Assembly (NCBI RefSeq): GCF_026151205.1
Contig: NC_087076.1
Location: 21,446,828 to 21,510,827, forward strand
From: Bolinopsis microptera
Taxonomy: Eukaryota > Ctenophora > Tentaculata > Lobata > Bolinopsidae
DNA length: 64,000 nt
Direction of reading: 5' to 3'
Every line of letters begins with the position of its first letter. The stretch's first letter is position 1. Below the pieces are notes generated by a model that saw nothing but the letters and a program-made list of their open reading frames with translations, did not search any database and was not told the DNA's origin. Both the position numbers and the translations under genes were made by a program. This document shows, piece by piece, positions 23,001 through 38,000 of this stretch.

Positions 23001-26000
23001 TATCGTCAGGATCTGTCTTACACTCAGCATAAGACCCAATTGCTCTTTTGGTAACATCGAAAGCCATGACATAGTCGTCACTAGAACAAGTAATTACCAC
23101 CTGTTCACCCAAGGCAACTTTGGTTCCGGTCTGACTTCCTGCGGCGCTAACGATGGTGTTGGCGTTAGGGTTGGGAATCTCAGTTACCTGAAAAGAGGGA
23201 GAATTACTTTTCAAAATGTTTTGTCTTAAATCCATCTCCAAGATATTATTTTCACCTAACAACTATCACGCTGATACATTTAAGAATTGCATAGTGCATG
23301 TAACCATATCGGTTCGAAGTTTGTCGGTAAAACTTGATTTAGTGCAGATCAGACTTGACAGACTCGAAATCTTTTACCAAATTTGAAATAGAATTAAAGT
23401 TAATGAGATGGCTATTTTAAAAGTCACTTGCAACGTAACCATGGTAACAATGGTAACAGTGTTTTCCTTTGTACCGAATATAAACCTAAACAGTAAAATT
23501 GTGTTACAATCAACGCTACTAAACCACTAACCGAACACGAAGGGTAGCATTTCTTTAAAACTATATCATCTCCGTTTGTTCCACATTCAGCCTCAAATAT
23601 GTTCCCTGTAGTTCCTTCCACTGTCATCGTTAGATCTTTACATTGGAATTGCACCTGGTAATTATCTCGTCACATGAGAGAGTACAACTAGAAAAGATCA
23701 CTTTGAATAAATCATCGACAATTGCACAATGTTTAATGTTTATACATTGAATCATGCACGCGTAAAAATCAAAATGAGCAAATCCTTGTAGAAATAATGT
23801 ACGATAAGAGCGTCCCTTTGTTATTTCTCAAGATTATTTCATGGATGTAAATTTAGAATGTGAACTTAGCCTTTTCACTAATGTCGAAAGGTAAATAACC
23901 AAAGCTTTTACAATTCGAGTTCAGGCAACTTATAACCGTGATCAATAGTGAAAAGAGTGCTCGGCCTTGTTCAAGAAAACCAACCCTCGGTTTGTCAAGG
24001 CTCAGAGTACAATTTTGAGTTATTACCTTCTTTGACATAGGTTTAAAATCCTACCATTCTACCCTCCTACCGGCCTCTTGGTCGAAATGAACGGTTATAC
24101 GATTTAACTTACTTTCTCTCCCGGATTAATCAACATGCGATTGTATATAGTCCGCGGGTTGCCAATCAGGAATGTTGCAACTAAAGAATAGTCCAATCCG
24201 ATAAGAGAGCAAGGTTCTGAAAGATAAAAGTAACATGCGACATGCAGCTAAACATGCAGAGATATTTTTTCAACAGCGAAGCTTGCCTTTGTGTTGGGAG
24301 GTATGGAAGTGGCTTCGGGTGCTAATGCGGCAAAAGTAGTATCGCCACCATTGTCTTCGACTTTAAGGAAGTCGAAGAACTGGTCGAGTTCACTTTTGAC
24401 TGGTAATTGGCACATGTCTGAAAAAAATATTAGATAGTTCATCATCTATTTAGGAATCCTAAAACTTTGTTTAAAAGTACTGAATCTTTCCCACTACCCA
24501 GGATGTACGTTTGCCGACATACATCTATACATGCATTTTTTGTCAATATGACCCGTACAACTATATTATAGACAGTATGTCTATACACATTTATAATAAC
24601 CTTTAATCCAGTACAGACACGAACTCAAAAATTATATTTTAATGGGTGGGAGATGCATACCTCGAAACATGACACATTTTAATAACCATATACATCCCCC
24701 GTCGATCTCTGACATCGTATAATCTATATATAAATTTACAACAGCGCCCAGCGGACAAATTATGTTGGACTAAATAGTCCGACGACAATCGTTACCTTGG
24801 TTACGACTCATAACCATGGTCACTGGTCAGGTGTCACCTTTATATTGCTATTGCTATGAGGTTTATATGTGAAGTTATTAGAAATATTTAAACTTTGTTT
24901 TAGTAGAAGTGTCTTATTTGCTTCTTAAACAGCAAACATGCTCTTTAACTCTGGAACTATCTGCAATCTTATTATCATAGTCTGTTTTACTTTTCCGAAT
25001 TTTCCTTGTTTCCCATTTCAAGGCTGTTTTAAGGCCGTTATATTTTTCACTCCATATTTTTCGTCCTTATACTCTAATTATCATCCGCCTAACATTATGT
25101 TCAAAAATCAAAACAAAATGCACATTACTTACTGTAACACTTTATGAGGTCTTTGAATTTAGCATCATTATTAAAGTCGTATTTCGATGCGTCACAAAAG
25201 AATTTGGTGTTTGCCTCAACGTTCTCGGTAAACAGAAACACTCCTTGTTTGCAACCACTAAGGAATAGTGGTGTGTTCAGCGCAACCTCCTCTTCATTTA
25301 AGGCAGCCCGAAACCCGCTACCGATCTTAGCGTATTCGACGTTATATTCTGTCTTGATGGTTGACTGCGAAAATGAGGTTTGAAAAAGTTGGGTTACGGC
25401 TATAAACCGATCGGATAGTTCAATCTTTACTAAATCCCAAAAATGGGATAGAGTGGACCGAGCCGAGGTCCAAGGATCGACCGGAACCATTTTTTACGGA
25501 ACCCGTAAAAGGAATGATTTAAAATTAAGTTAAACTAGTGTTCCCAAATGGCACCGAGGATAACACCGCGGTCGCTCGCCTGACACAGGAACAAATAAAA
25601 GACGATGGTACAATCGCAGAGAAGTAAATGTGGTGCATGTAATGTTCATGAATAGAGGAGTTGAACGGCTTACGGCTTAAACAGTGACTATCAAAATAAA
25701 ATCGTCTGATTAAAAAATTATCAGAAACGTATTAACTTACAATATCACAAGGAGCGTGGCACGATTGAACGACAATTGCACTTGGTGATGCTCCATCGTC
25801 CACCTCTTCACATTCGATTTCATCCTCTTGCCCATACGGTAAATGATAATCGCCATTTTCGCACCCAAGTTCATATTCTTCGTCTTGAGGGACCGACAAT
25901 ATTGTTGTAATTTCATTATCAAATTTGAACAATATTCCATGATCTTCAAGCACCGTCAGCGGGCAGTCCTCTGAAAGAAATAAAAGTTATTGGTCTATAT

Positions 26001-29000
26001 TCTATAATACTGGTAATAGTCTTTAAATTTATGGGTTTATGCATTTGAAAATATCGTAAGCACGGAGTAGTCTAAAAACAATCTTTTTGATCGGAACGAA
26101 GAATTACTCTTTTATCTAAGAGCAAATTTGGAAAATGCAAACAGATCAGACTCAGAGTAAAATTGTCGAAAAAATCGTACTCAGGTGTGCTATTCTTTCT
26201 GATAGGCCCCTAGCAATGCACGATTTAAACAGCCTGATTCTCTGTAGGTTGAAAAGTTACAAGATCAATTATCCGTTTGTGGAAATTGGATGTTATTTGA
26301 GCCGATATGGAAGGTTAGGGTAACAATGATGACTAAACATTTTTTGTTGATATAAAATATTTGTCAAAGCACGAAAAATAGTATGTCCGAATAGTACATA
26401 ATCAACGGGTCTTGAAGCTTATCTGTTAGAATAAGTCCCCGTTATGTCATCAGAAGTTACAATCTCTTCTCCTTTCTTTGAGAAAATTCCCACTCTAGTT
26501 CGCACTTTGCAGTTTTTAATTATGACAAAAGCGGAAGTCCTAAGTTCAGGGGTAATGCAAACTTCTTCAATTCCACCTCCACTACTCATTAATTCTTACC
26601 ATCATTTTAAAGGCAATGGATAGAAATAATTAAAGTAACGTACCTCTACACTCTGTGATGTCGCCGATCCCTGATATGGTTGCACTGGTAGTGCCACTAC
26701 TATAAATGCAATCCAGCTCTTGTGTGTTTCTGAACTCGGATTTGACTTTGTCTACAAATGAAGTTCCAGTGTCACATTGGTAGTTGATTTTTTGACCTAC
26801 CAATGCCGTTGCAGTCAAAAAGGATGCCTTTGCGTCGGCTTCCAGTGTCACTCCAGATGTGTCACATTCTGAAAACAATAGAAATAACAAAAAATAGAAT
26901 AAGGTCAAGATAAAATTTACAGTTAACAGCTGGCTATTTGTTTGCGTTAAGTGGAAGGCATGGACTGTTTAAGGCGAGCTCACATATACTTGTAGACATG
27001 TTCAACGATTTATCCTAATTTCATCAAGATAGCTTCGTCAGAACACGATGAACTAACACCTGGTTTAGTCTCTTGGTGGTAAAATGTTAGGGAAGCTATC
27101 CATAACCATAACCACAGCCCTAACCCTAACGAGTTCGTGTTTTACCACTACTAGCCTGCTGCCTGTCACGTGACGAAAACAGTTGTTTGCCCATAACTAT
27201 CCAGGGAAGCATTTTTATTCTAAGTCATGAGGGTGATTCGGAATCAGCGTCCAAAAATCCACTGAATTAGATAATGGTTATACCTTAAGAGCCTTTTCAC
27301 AAGACTTTTCTTAAAATTTGGGCGAGCGATTTAGTGGGAGCGAGCATATTTACCATTCCAAAGCTAAACACACCGTAGCACTTATATGGTATGATACTTA
27401 ACCGTTCATCACCAGGATATATAACCAGTGTACCGTAGTGTGTTTTGTCGAAGCTGTGTTGCAAAACGTCGACATTTTAATCGTCATTACATTGACAGTA
27501 GTCAAATCATACTGTCAACTTTTCGCTGTTTCCAAAACCTTTCAGGAAAAAAGAAAGTCGTAGAAGGCAATAACTTAATAAGAACTTACGATAACACTTT
27601 TTGTCACTGTAATTTGTTACAGCGCCACTACATTTAATAGCCTCAAATGCGGTGGTACCATCATCACGTCCATACCCTGGTTTGCATTCCAACTGAAAAG
27701 AAATTCAAATCATTAATTTGCATTTAATCAAATGTTAAATCTTATCCCAATTCCAGACCTTAATTCGAGGTGTCTATCTGCAGATGTAGGGGTGACGGGG
27801 GTCTCTCTGCAGATGGCACCCCTATCAGGCGGGTACAGTTTCATCCAATGTTTATGTTGGACTGTCCAGTTGGAAGATTCTATTTCACTAATTTAACTAA
27901 TAAAATGACCATTCATAAATTATGTGATAAATTAAAACTCACGTTTATTTCTGTACCAGCGGGATAGAACGTCTCTGTTTCAAAATCGAGATCCATCACC
28001 ACGGTATCGTCAATGGTTGGTTTTGTACACGCGGCTGAAAAATTGCGTTCGTTCAACATTACAGAATGAGAAACCACCAATCGTTTGGACACATGCACAT
28101 TTGAAACTCGAATTAATATAAAATTACACGTGATGCCCATATTAGGTGATGAAATGGTTAGGCACGGCGGTTGGATTTTTCAGATAACTCACCTTCACAT
28201 TTTACGAGGTTATACATAGCCATGATATCAGTGGTTTGAGCAACGTCCTGTATACAATTAAAGCTGACACTCGTGAAATCCCCAAAATCTGAAAAGTCCG
28301 TAAGGCTGTCGTCTTTTCTTAACATATACCTGGAACAATTTACAGCTATTTAATCGAATAATATAAATTGTGATTTTCTCATTTTATCCGAAACCCACAG
28401 TAGCTTTACTTAATTGTTTTAACTAGCAAGATCCCGTTTAGATCTAAAGTCAAGAGACAACAGTATTTATAAGTTTACGATTATAAAACCACTTGGGGTC
28501 AAAATGTGGGGACTTCTTATTACTTGGTCAATTTTTTAGTTCTTCGTACTGTTCAAAAGGCCATAAAAGCATTCGACCCAGTCAAAAAAGTTCAATTTTC
28601 AATTGAGCCGCTAAGGTCATCCCTCTTTTATATTTATGTTATCTAAGTTATCAAGTAAGTATGTTATCAATCATGTCACATGTGATATGGTGAGTGCTGA
28701 AATCTGCCATTTGTTGGCTGTAAATCAGATTTTCACCATTTTTGTGTCAAACCAAAAATAAGTAAACCAGAGATACAACTGTCGACAGACTTATTTGAGC
28801 GTAATATTTACTTACATTGTATTTTGATTCGAGTCTTGTTTACATTTAAACGTAACTGCCTGCCCCAAGTATATTCTGTCGTAAGAGTCGTAGTTACCAG
28901 GAACTATTGCCCTTCCATCTATTATCGTTTTGGTAAAAGGGTTGTCTGCAAGATCCTTTGCACTGTTGCCCTCCAGTTTGCAGCCTGAAGGTTGCAATTT

Positions 29001-32000
29001 AAGTAACATATAAAAAGGAGTCTTAATAACGATTCTTGTACTATACAAAATATGTACTAGACAAATGGATTAAAATCCCATAACACACAACCCTTTGCTC
29101 GATAAATCACAATTAAGGTGTGAAGTTGGCAAGCACTTACTTGATGTTTGAGCTGCAACACATCTGCTACTGTCACTGACCCAACAACAATGTATAAGGT
29201 TGCACTTGGATTCCTCTGTTACAGGGTCTGCATGGGCCGGCATTAAACAATCAATAGTGTTTATCCCACTCCTATCAGCAGGGCACTTTTCATCTCCCGA
29301 TGAGGCATCGGATGCATATTGGTCTGAAATAAAGGGAATATTTATAAAAGCAATTAAATCACGGGTAATGAAGAATTAACCACAATGCAATCATTAAAAA
29401 CCACGTTAACTATATAGTCGTATATTGTGCATTCAGTTTCGCAAATGCGAGCAGTTACGAAAATATATAAATTTGAGTAGAAGGTGATAACTAGATGATT
29501 TCCAATTTACAGTAGAGAACGAGAAAGTAAAGTGCTCTCATCTCGTCAGACTCTCGCTACCCAAACTCTTTCATTGTTTTCCTTCGCTATAGAATGAATT
29601 CTAATTTAAGCGAAATTGAAACTGAAACTGAAATTGAAACTGAAACTGAAACTGAAACCCCTTTCAAGGAGCTCGTATGGAGTTAGAAGTAAGAATCATA
29701 CAGCTACACATAACACCGGTAACAAGTCAGAGTGAGATGTGATGAGAGTGGGAATAGAAACATACACTCCCACCAAGTGCAGTGACTTGCATAATCACTG
29801 GAGTTACCATGACAACACTTCCTGCATTCCCTAAACAGTAATGTCCCATTTAAAAAGTTTCTCATAAATTATGTAAGCAAGAAATGGTATTATACAAACA
29901 CACAACACTTAAATTTATAGAGCAGCATATAACTATAAGGAAAAGTCTTGATTATGAATACAAGAGTAACCCAACTACGCAACCAGAGCGAGTGTAACCT
30001 GGATCAGCTCTAAAGCAACTGCAGTCAATAATGGTACTCTCATGAAAACATACTAGGACGATATCCACTAATCAGCACGTCTGCTGGCAAGGGTACCCCT
30101 CGTTTTATTGTACATCAGATACCGATGAATTAGTCTGTTAATCAACCTACTGAAGCAACGTTACCCCTTGGCTTACCCCTACACTTCTTGTTATTTTGTA
30201 CTAAATAATATGCACGTACTCTGTGCTGTACACATTTCTGTAGGACATTTCAACCGACAAGAAGTAATCGCAAGCAGACCATGTGACCACGTGACCACGT
30301 GGTCACGTGACCACGAAGCAAGGACCCCGTTTGGAAGGCAGGCATTAGGAGAACGTGTGTAAAAATAGTTCCGTTTTTGTGTTATGTCACAGTGAACAAC
30401 AACAGGTAGCACAACTACAAAAGACACGTGCAAAAGACACGTGCAAAACAACACTCTCAGATCCAGACACGTGCAAAACAACACTCTCAGATCCAGACAC
30501 GTGCAAAACAACACTCTCAGGGACCCACTCAACAATGGGATATCTATAGCTCTCCAGACTGGTGGACACACTTAACTACTACTACTACTATGTCGGAGCT
30601 AAGTCCGATCTACGCCAGAAAACCCCCTCCATATATCCCTGTCCCGCATCAGGGTTCGCAGTTCCTCTTTAGAGTTTGTCCCAACTTCCTTCAGTAACAT
30701 AGACAAGTAGCTTTGTCTTGGTCGGCCTTGCTGTGCTCTACCGTGCGTAGGTTCCCATAAGACTAAATCACTGGCAAGTAGCTCAGGATGTCGGATGCAG
30801 TGTCCCGCCATTTTTAATCTCCTGCTTCGTAACTTGTTTGACAGCCTTGGGAGGCTACCATACAAAGTTATATTGCTGACCTTGTCCTTCCATGAGATAC
30901 CCAGCACCATACGCAACATCTTTGTGTATGTCCCGTCCAAACTTTTCTCTTGAGCCTTTGTCAGTGTCCAGGTTTCTGATCCGTAGAGCAGTACTGATTC
31001 ACAAGCCGCTATGAACAATCTAATCTTTAGGCTCTTTGAGAGTTTGGATTTCCAGATATCCTTCAGTCTATGTAGGGCACCCCACGCTTTTCCCTTTCTA
31101 ACCCCTATCTCCCTATCTGTGCTCTCAATCCAGGAGCCTAAGTAGATGAAATCATCTACATTTTCTATGGCTTCCCCGGATCGACTTTGTAGGTCGCTAG
31201 ATCGATCCTCCATATTCAGTGTCATGACCTTGGTCTTGCCTTCGTTTATGTGTAGTCCCACGCTTGCTGCCGCCGATTCTACTCTGAGCAGGAACTCGTT
31301 AGCCTTGTCCATGTCCTCAGATATAAGTGCTATATCATCTGCAAAGTCCACATCGGTGATGATCTTGGGCCCCACTCTTCTGCTTTTTCTACGTTCGAGG
31401 GTGAGTCCAAGTCGCTCCGCATCATCGCCTATGGCTTGCCTCATACAGTAGTCGATGACTATTGCAAAGAGGTAAGGTGCTAAGGTATCACCCTGTAACA
31501 CACCTGCAAGTATCTCGAACAATTCAGTTTCTCCGTCTGGAGTTAGGACTTTGGCCATTGTCTTCTCGTACATGAGCCGTATAAGCTGCACGATTTTGTC
31601 TGGAATGCCGTAAGCTTCTAGAATCTTTAGCATTTTCCCACGATGTACACTGTCGAAAGCCTTCTTAAAGTCTATAAATGTCAGAACAGCTGGCAGTTTC
31701 CGACTCTTGACACCCTCTATAAGACGTCTCAGTACCAATATCTGTTGAGTTGTTGACCTTCCTGGTCTGAATCCATTCTGGTTTCTACGCAGAATTGTCT
31801 CGATTTCTGGCTTCAACCGGTTTAGAACCATCTTGTTTAGAGACTTGGCAACTAGGGATGACAAGCTTATTCCCCGATAGTTCATTGGTTCGCTAAGGTC
31901 GCCCTTCTTTGGAATTGGTATGATGTTGGCAGTTGACCATTGGTCTGGTTTCTCACCTTTCAATAGAGCATTGTTACAGAAGTCTAAGACAATTTGATCA

Positions 32001-35000
32001 AGGTCGCATCGTTTTAAGACTTCTGGGGCTATGTTGTCGTCACCCCATGCTTTCCCTTCCTTTATGCTGGACTTTGCTTTCCTGTACTCATCCAACGTAA
32101 ACGGTTCTGTTCCGATATTCAGAGGTGGGTGGACTGGATCAATATCCTCTTCCGCGTTCTCTACCGTCGGTGGTGAGCCGAGAAGAGTAGCAAAATAGTC
32201 CTTCCATTTCTGAACCCTTTCCGTTGGTGAGTTTCCCTTGATTTTGCCAGTATATGATGGAGCTTTACCTGTGATCTTGTTGATCATGGTCCAGCTTTTA
32301 GCATGTCTGCCCTGCCAACTTGCTTCCTCCAGTTCCCGGACCTGCCCCTCCAGCAGGTGCTCTTTGGCTGCTTGATAAGCATCGCCTAGCTTCTGTTTGC
32401 CCTCTTGAACAGCTATTCGGTTGTCTTCTGTAGCATCTGAGTGGTATTTTATGCTACATTCCCTCAGCTTCAGCCTGGCAATCTCAACACTTGGAGTCGC
32501 TGAGATTTTACATCTTTTCTTTTTCTCCTTTTCAGGTAGTAAAAGTCGAGAAGTTGTCCTATTCGCATCAATAAAGCATTGGTACCTTTCTGTTGCCGTC
32601 TGATCATCCTTTTCAAGTATGGAAAAGCGGTTTTTAACTTCCACTGTGTACCTCTCTTGTAGAGCGATATCAGTTTTAAGTTTAGACCAGTCCAGAACCG
32701 GAGCCCTCTTCTCCGTCTTGCTTATCCGTAGACTAAGCTTTACCCTTGCTACGACTACTCTGTGATCCGAGCCAATACTGTGGAAACTACCATATGCTTC
32801 GGAGTTCTTGACGGAGTTCCGCCATTTCTTCCGGCAAATGATGAAGTCGATTTGAGATTTACTTTGACTCATATCTGAGAGATATGTCCAGAGTTTACCT
32901 CTTCGCTTCTGAAATCTGGTGTTTGTGATTTCTAGCTGTCGCTCCAACAGCATATCCTCTAGCAGTCTACCATTTCGGTTTGCTGGACCCTTGTGGAAGG
33001 ATGTCCAGTTTCCTGATGATGAGACATGCGCATTGAGGTCTCCTACAACGAATAGTAAGTTGTGGGCTGGTATCTGGTCGATGGCACCACCAAGGCTGTC
33101 GTAGTAGTTTTCTGCTTCGTCGACAGTCGCCCCCTCTGTCGGGCTATAAGTCACAATAACAGTTGTGACCGGGTTCCCTGCAAAGTTGGCTACCATCGTC
33201 CTCCTGTCATGTGAGTATACACTAATCAATGAGTTGAATACTGTCTTTTTGTCCAAGACAATACCAACCCCACCAGCAGCCGCCCCATTGCTGGTTCTCC
33301 ATGCCGAAGTTGTTATGAGGTGAGAGCTTCCAAGATCTTGATACTCGATTTCAGTGCTATGTACTACCCGATGCTCCTGAATGCCCAAAATATGTACGCC
33401 ACTATCCCTCATGCATACACCCAGCTCATCCCTCTTGTATTGTTCTCTTATTGTTCGGACATTAAGAGTTCCTACAAGAATTTCCTTCTGGCCACGTAGT
33501 AGTAGGGTACCAGCCTTTGAAAGAGTTGGAGCAGGAGATTTGGGTGTGACCCGCCGGTCGAGAGATTAAGGTGTGTGCCCGAGGTAAATACCCCACACAC
33601 CATGTGTTGAGTCTACGGCGGCGCCCGGCCAATAGGCAGGTCACAAATTGTTTTGCCAGACTTGTATAACCGCATCATAGGACACACTTAAATTAGCTTA
33701 TTATTATTAGCTTTATTAACACGATGTAATGATATTCATAATTAGGACCTACGACGTTATAAAATTATATATCTGGTTGAAAAATGTATTATGTTTGAGG
33801 TTCCAACTTCGAACTAAAATTTCTGTATCTACATATTTCGATACTTAGTTGAACAGTCATGAACCAAAAAATATTGATTTTCATTAATTAACGCGCCATT
33901 CACCCACCATCCTGATTATACATTGGGTACTTCGGAGAATAAACATAAACACAATAGTCCGTCTGTCCGTCCCACTTTGTTGAAGCAACGCCAAACTGGT
34001 GCAGTGAGATACAGTAAAACTGGTGCAGTGAGATACAGTAAAACTGGTGCAGTGAGATACAGTAAAACTGGTGCAGTGAGATACAGTAAAACTGGTGCAG
34101 TGAGATACAATAAAACTGGTGCAGTGAGATACAGTAAAACTGGTGCAGTGAGATACAGTAAAACTGGTGCAGTGAGATACAGTAAAACTGGTGCAGTGAG
34201 ATACAGTAAAACTGGTGCAGTGAGATACAGTGAAACTGGTTTAGTGAGATACAGTAAAACTGGTGCAGTGAGATACAGTAAAACTGGTGCAGTGAGATAC
34301 AGTGGAACTGGTGCAGTGAGATACAGTGAAACTGGTGCAGTGAGATACAGTAAAACTGGTGCAGTGAGATACAGTAAAACTGGTGCAGTGAGATACAGTA
34401 AAACTGGTGCAGTGAGATACAGTGAAACTGGTGCAGTGAGATACAGTAAAACTGGTGCAGTGAGATACAGTAAAACTGGTGCAGTGAGATACAGTAAAAC
34501 TGGTGCAGTGAGATACAGTAAAACTGGTGCAGTGAGATACAGTAAAACTGGTGCAGTGAGATACAGTAAACTGTGCAGTGAGATTCAGTAAAACTGGTGC
34601 AGTGAGATACAGTAAAACTGGTGCCGTGAGATACAGTAAAACTGGTGCAGTGAGATACAGTAAAACTGGTGCAGTGAGATACAGTAAAACTGGTGCAGTG
34701 AGATACAGTGAAACTGGTTTAGTGAGATACAGTAAAACTGGTGCAGTGAGATACAGTAAAACTGGTGCAGTGAGATACAGTGAAACTGGTGCAGTGAGAT
34801 ACAGTAAAACTAGTGCAGTGAGATACAGTAAAACTGGTTTAGTGAGATACAGTAAAACTGGTGCAGTGAGATACAGTAAAACTGGTGCCGTGAGATACAG
34901 TAAAACTAGTGCAGTGAGATACAGTGAAACTGGTTTAGTGAGATACAGTGGAACTGGTTTAGTGAGATACAGTAAAACTGGTGCAGTGAGATACAGTAAA

Positions 35001-38000
35001 ACTGGTGCAGTGAGATACAGTGAAACTGGTGCAGTGAGATACAGTAAAACTAGTGCAGTGAGATACAGTAAAACTGGTTTAGTGAGATACAGTAAAACTG
35101 GTGCAGTGAGATACAGTAAAACTAGTGCCGTGAGATACAGTAAAACTAGTGCAGTGAGATACAGTAAAACTGGTTTAGTGACTGAGTGGAGTTGGGTTAA
35201 AAACATATAAGAGATACGATGATTTAACTTGTAGAAGCTTTCAATAAACATGTGTTAATCGTCGTCAGTGAGATACAGTAAAACTGGTGCAGTGAGATAC
35301 AGTAAAACTGGTGCAGTGAGATACAGTGGAACTGGTGCAGTGAGATACAGTAAAACTGGTGCAGTGAGATACAGTGGGAACTGGTTTAGTGAGATACATT
35401 GGAACTGTTTAGTGAGATACAGTAAAACTGGTGCAGAGAGATACAGTAAAACTGGTGCAGTGAGATACAGTGGAACTGGTTAGGTGAGATACAGTGGAAC
35501 TGGTGCAGTGAGATACAGTGAAACTGGTGCAGTGAGATTACTGTAAAACTGGTGCAGTGGAGATACAGTGGAACTGGTGCAGGAGATACAGTAAACCTGG
35601 TTCAGGTGAGAAACAGTGGAACTGGTGCAGTGAGATACAGTGAAACTGGTGCAGTGAGGATACAGTGGAACTGGTGCAGTGAGATACAGTGGAAACGGTG
35701 CAGTGAGATACAGTAAAACTGGTGCAGTGAGATACAGTAAAACTGGTGCAGTGAGATACAGTAAACTGGTGCAGTGAGATACAGTGGAACTGGTGCATGT
35801 GAGATACAGTAAAACTGGTGCAGTGAGATAAAGTAAAACTGGTGCAGTGGATACAGTGGAACTGGTGCCGTGAGATACAGTAAAACTGGTGCAGTGAGAT
35901 ACAGTGGAACTGGTGCAGTGAGATACCGTAAAACTGTTGCAGTGAGATACAGTAAAACTGGTGCAGTGAGATACAGTGGAACTGGTGCAGTGAGATACAG
36001 TAAAACTGGTGCAGTGAGATACAGTAAAACTGGTGCAGTGAGATACAGTGGAACTGGTGCAGTGAGATACAGTGGAACTGGTGCAGTGAGATAACAGTAA
36101 AACCTGGTGCAGTGAGATACAGTGGAACTGGTGCAGTGAGATACAGTGAACTGGTGCAGGAGATACAGTAGAACTGGTGCAGTGAGATCAGTAGAACTGG
36201 TGCAGTGAGATACAGTGGAAACTGGTGCAGTGAGATACAGTGGAACTGGTGCAGTGAGATACAGTGGAACTGGTGGCAGTGAGATACAGTAGAACTGGAG
36301 CAGTGAGATACATTGGAACTGGTGCAGTGAGATACAGTAAAACTGGTGCACGTGAGATACAGTGAAACTGTGCAGTGAGATACAGTGGAACTGGGTGCAG
36401 TGAGATACAGTGGAACTGGTGCAGTGAGATACAGTGGAACATGGTGCAGTGAGATACAGTAAAACTGGTGCAGTGAGATACAGTGGAACAGTGGTGCAGT
36501 GAGATACAGTAAAACTGGTGCAGTGAGATACAGTAAAACTGGTCAGTGAGGATACAGTGGGAACTGGTGCAGTGAGATACAGTGGAACTGGTGCAGTGAG
36601 ATACAGTAGAACTGGTGCAGTGAGATACATTGGAACAGGTGCAGTTGAGATACAGTAAAACTGGTGCAGTGAGATACAGTGAAACTGGTTGCAGTGAGAT
36701 ACAGTGGAACAGGTGCAGTGGAGATACAGTAGATCTGGTGCAGTGAGATACAGTGAACTGGTGCAGTGAGATACAGTAAAACTGGTGCAGTGAGATACAG
36801 TGAAACTGGTGCAGTGAGATACAGTGGAACTGGTGCAGTGAGATACAGTGGAACTGGTGCAGTGAGATACAGTAGAACTGGTGCAGTGAGATACAGTGGA
36901 ACTGGTGCAGTGAGATACAGTAAAACTGGTGCAGTGAGATACAAGTGAAACTGGTGCAGTGAGATACAGGTGGAACTGGTGCAGTGAGATACAGTGGAAC
37001 TAGTGCAGTGAGATACAGTGAAACTGGTGCAGTGAGATACAGTGAACCTGGTGCAGTGAGATACAGTGGAACTGGTGCAGTGAGATACAGTGGAACTGTG
37101 CAGTGAGATACAGGGAACTGGTGCAGTGAGATACAGTGGAACTGGTGCAGTGAGATACAGTAAAACTGTGCTGTGAGATACAGGTGGAACCTGGTGCAGT
37201 GAGATACAGTAAAAACTGGCGCAGTGAGATACAGTGGAACTAGGGGTGCAGTGATACACAGTGGAACTGGTGCAGTGAGATACAGTGAAACTGGTGCAGT
37301 GAGATACAGTAAAACTGGTTATAGTGAGGATACAGTAAAAATGGTGCAGTGAGATACAGTGGAACTGGTGCAGTTAATACAGTGGAACCTGGTGCAGTGA
37401 GATACAGTAAAACTGGTGGCAGTGAGATACAGTAAAAACTGGTGCAGTGAGATACAGTAAAACTGGTGCAGTGAGATACAGTAAAAACCTGGTGCAGTGA
37501 GATACAGTGGAACTGGTGCAGTGAGATACGGTAAAACCTGGTGCAGTGAGATACAGTAAAACTGTGCCGTGAGATACAGTAAAACTGGTGCAGTGAGATA
37601 CGTAAAACTGGTGCAGTGAGATACAGTAAAACTGGTGCAGAGAGATACCGTGGAACTGGGTGCAGTGAGATACAGTGGGAACTGGTGCAGTGAGATACAG
37701 TAAAACTGGTGCAGTGAGATACAGTATAACTGGATGCAGTGAGATACAGTAAAACTGGTGCAGTGAGATACAGTGAAACTGGTGCAGTGAGATACAGTGG
37801 TGAACTGGTGCAGTGAGATACAGTGGGCTACTGGCGCAGTGGAGATACAGTAAAACTGGTGCGAGTGAGATACAGTAAAAACTGGTGCAGTGAGATACAG
37901 TAAAACTGGTGTAGTGAGATACAGTAAAACTGGGCGCAGTGAGATACAGTGAACTGGTGCAGTGAGATACAGTGGAACTGGTGCAGGTGAGATACAGTGA

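Noticed and set aside
27110-27135. CCCTAACCCTAAC considered as a telomere or chromosome end
   Set aside because: Only about two units, internal to the window and next to a dispersed repeat. At most it is an interstitial remnant.
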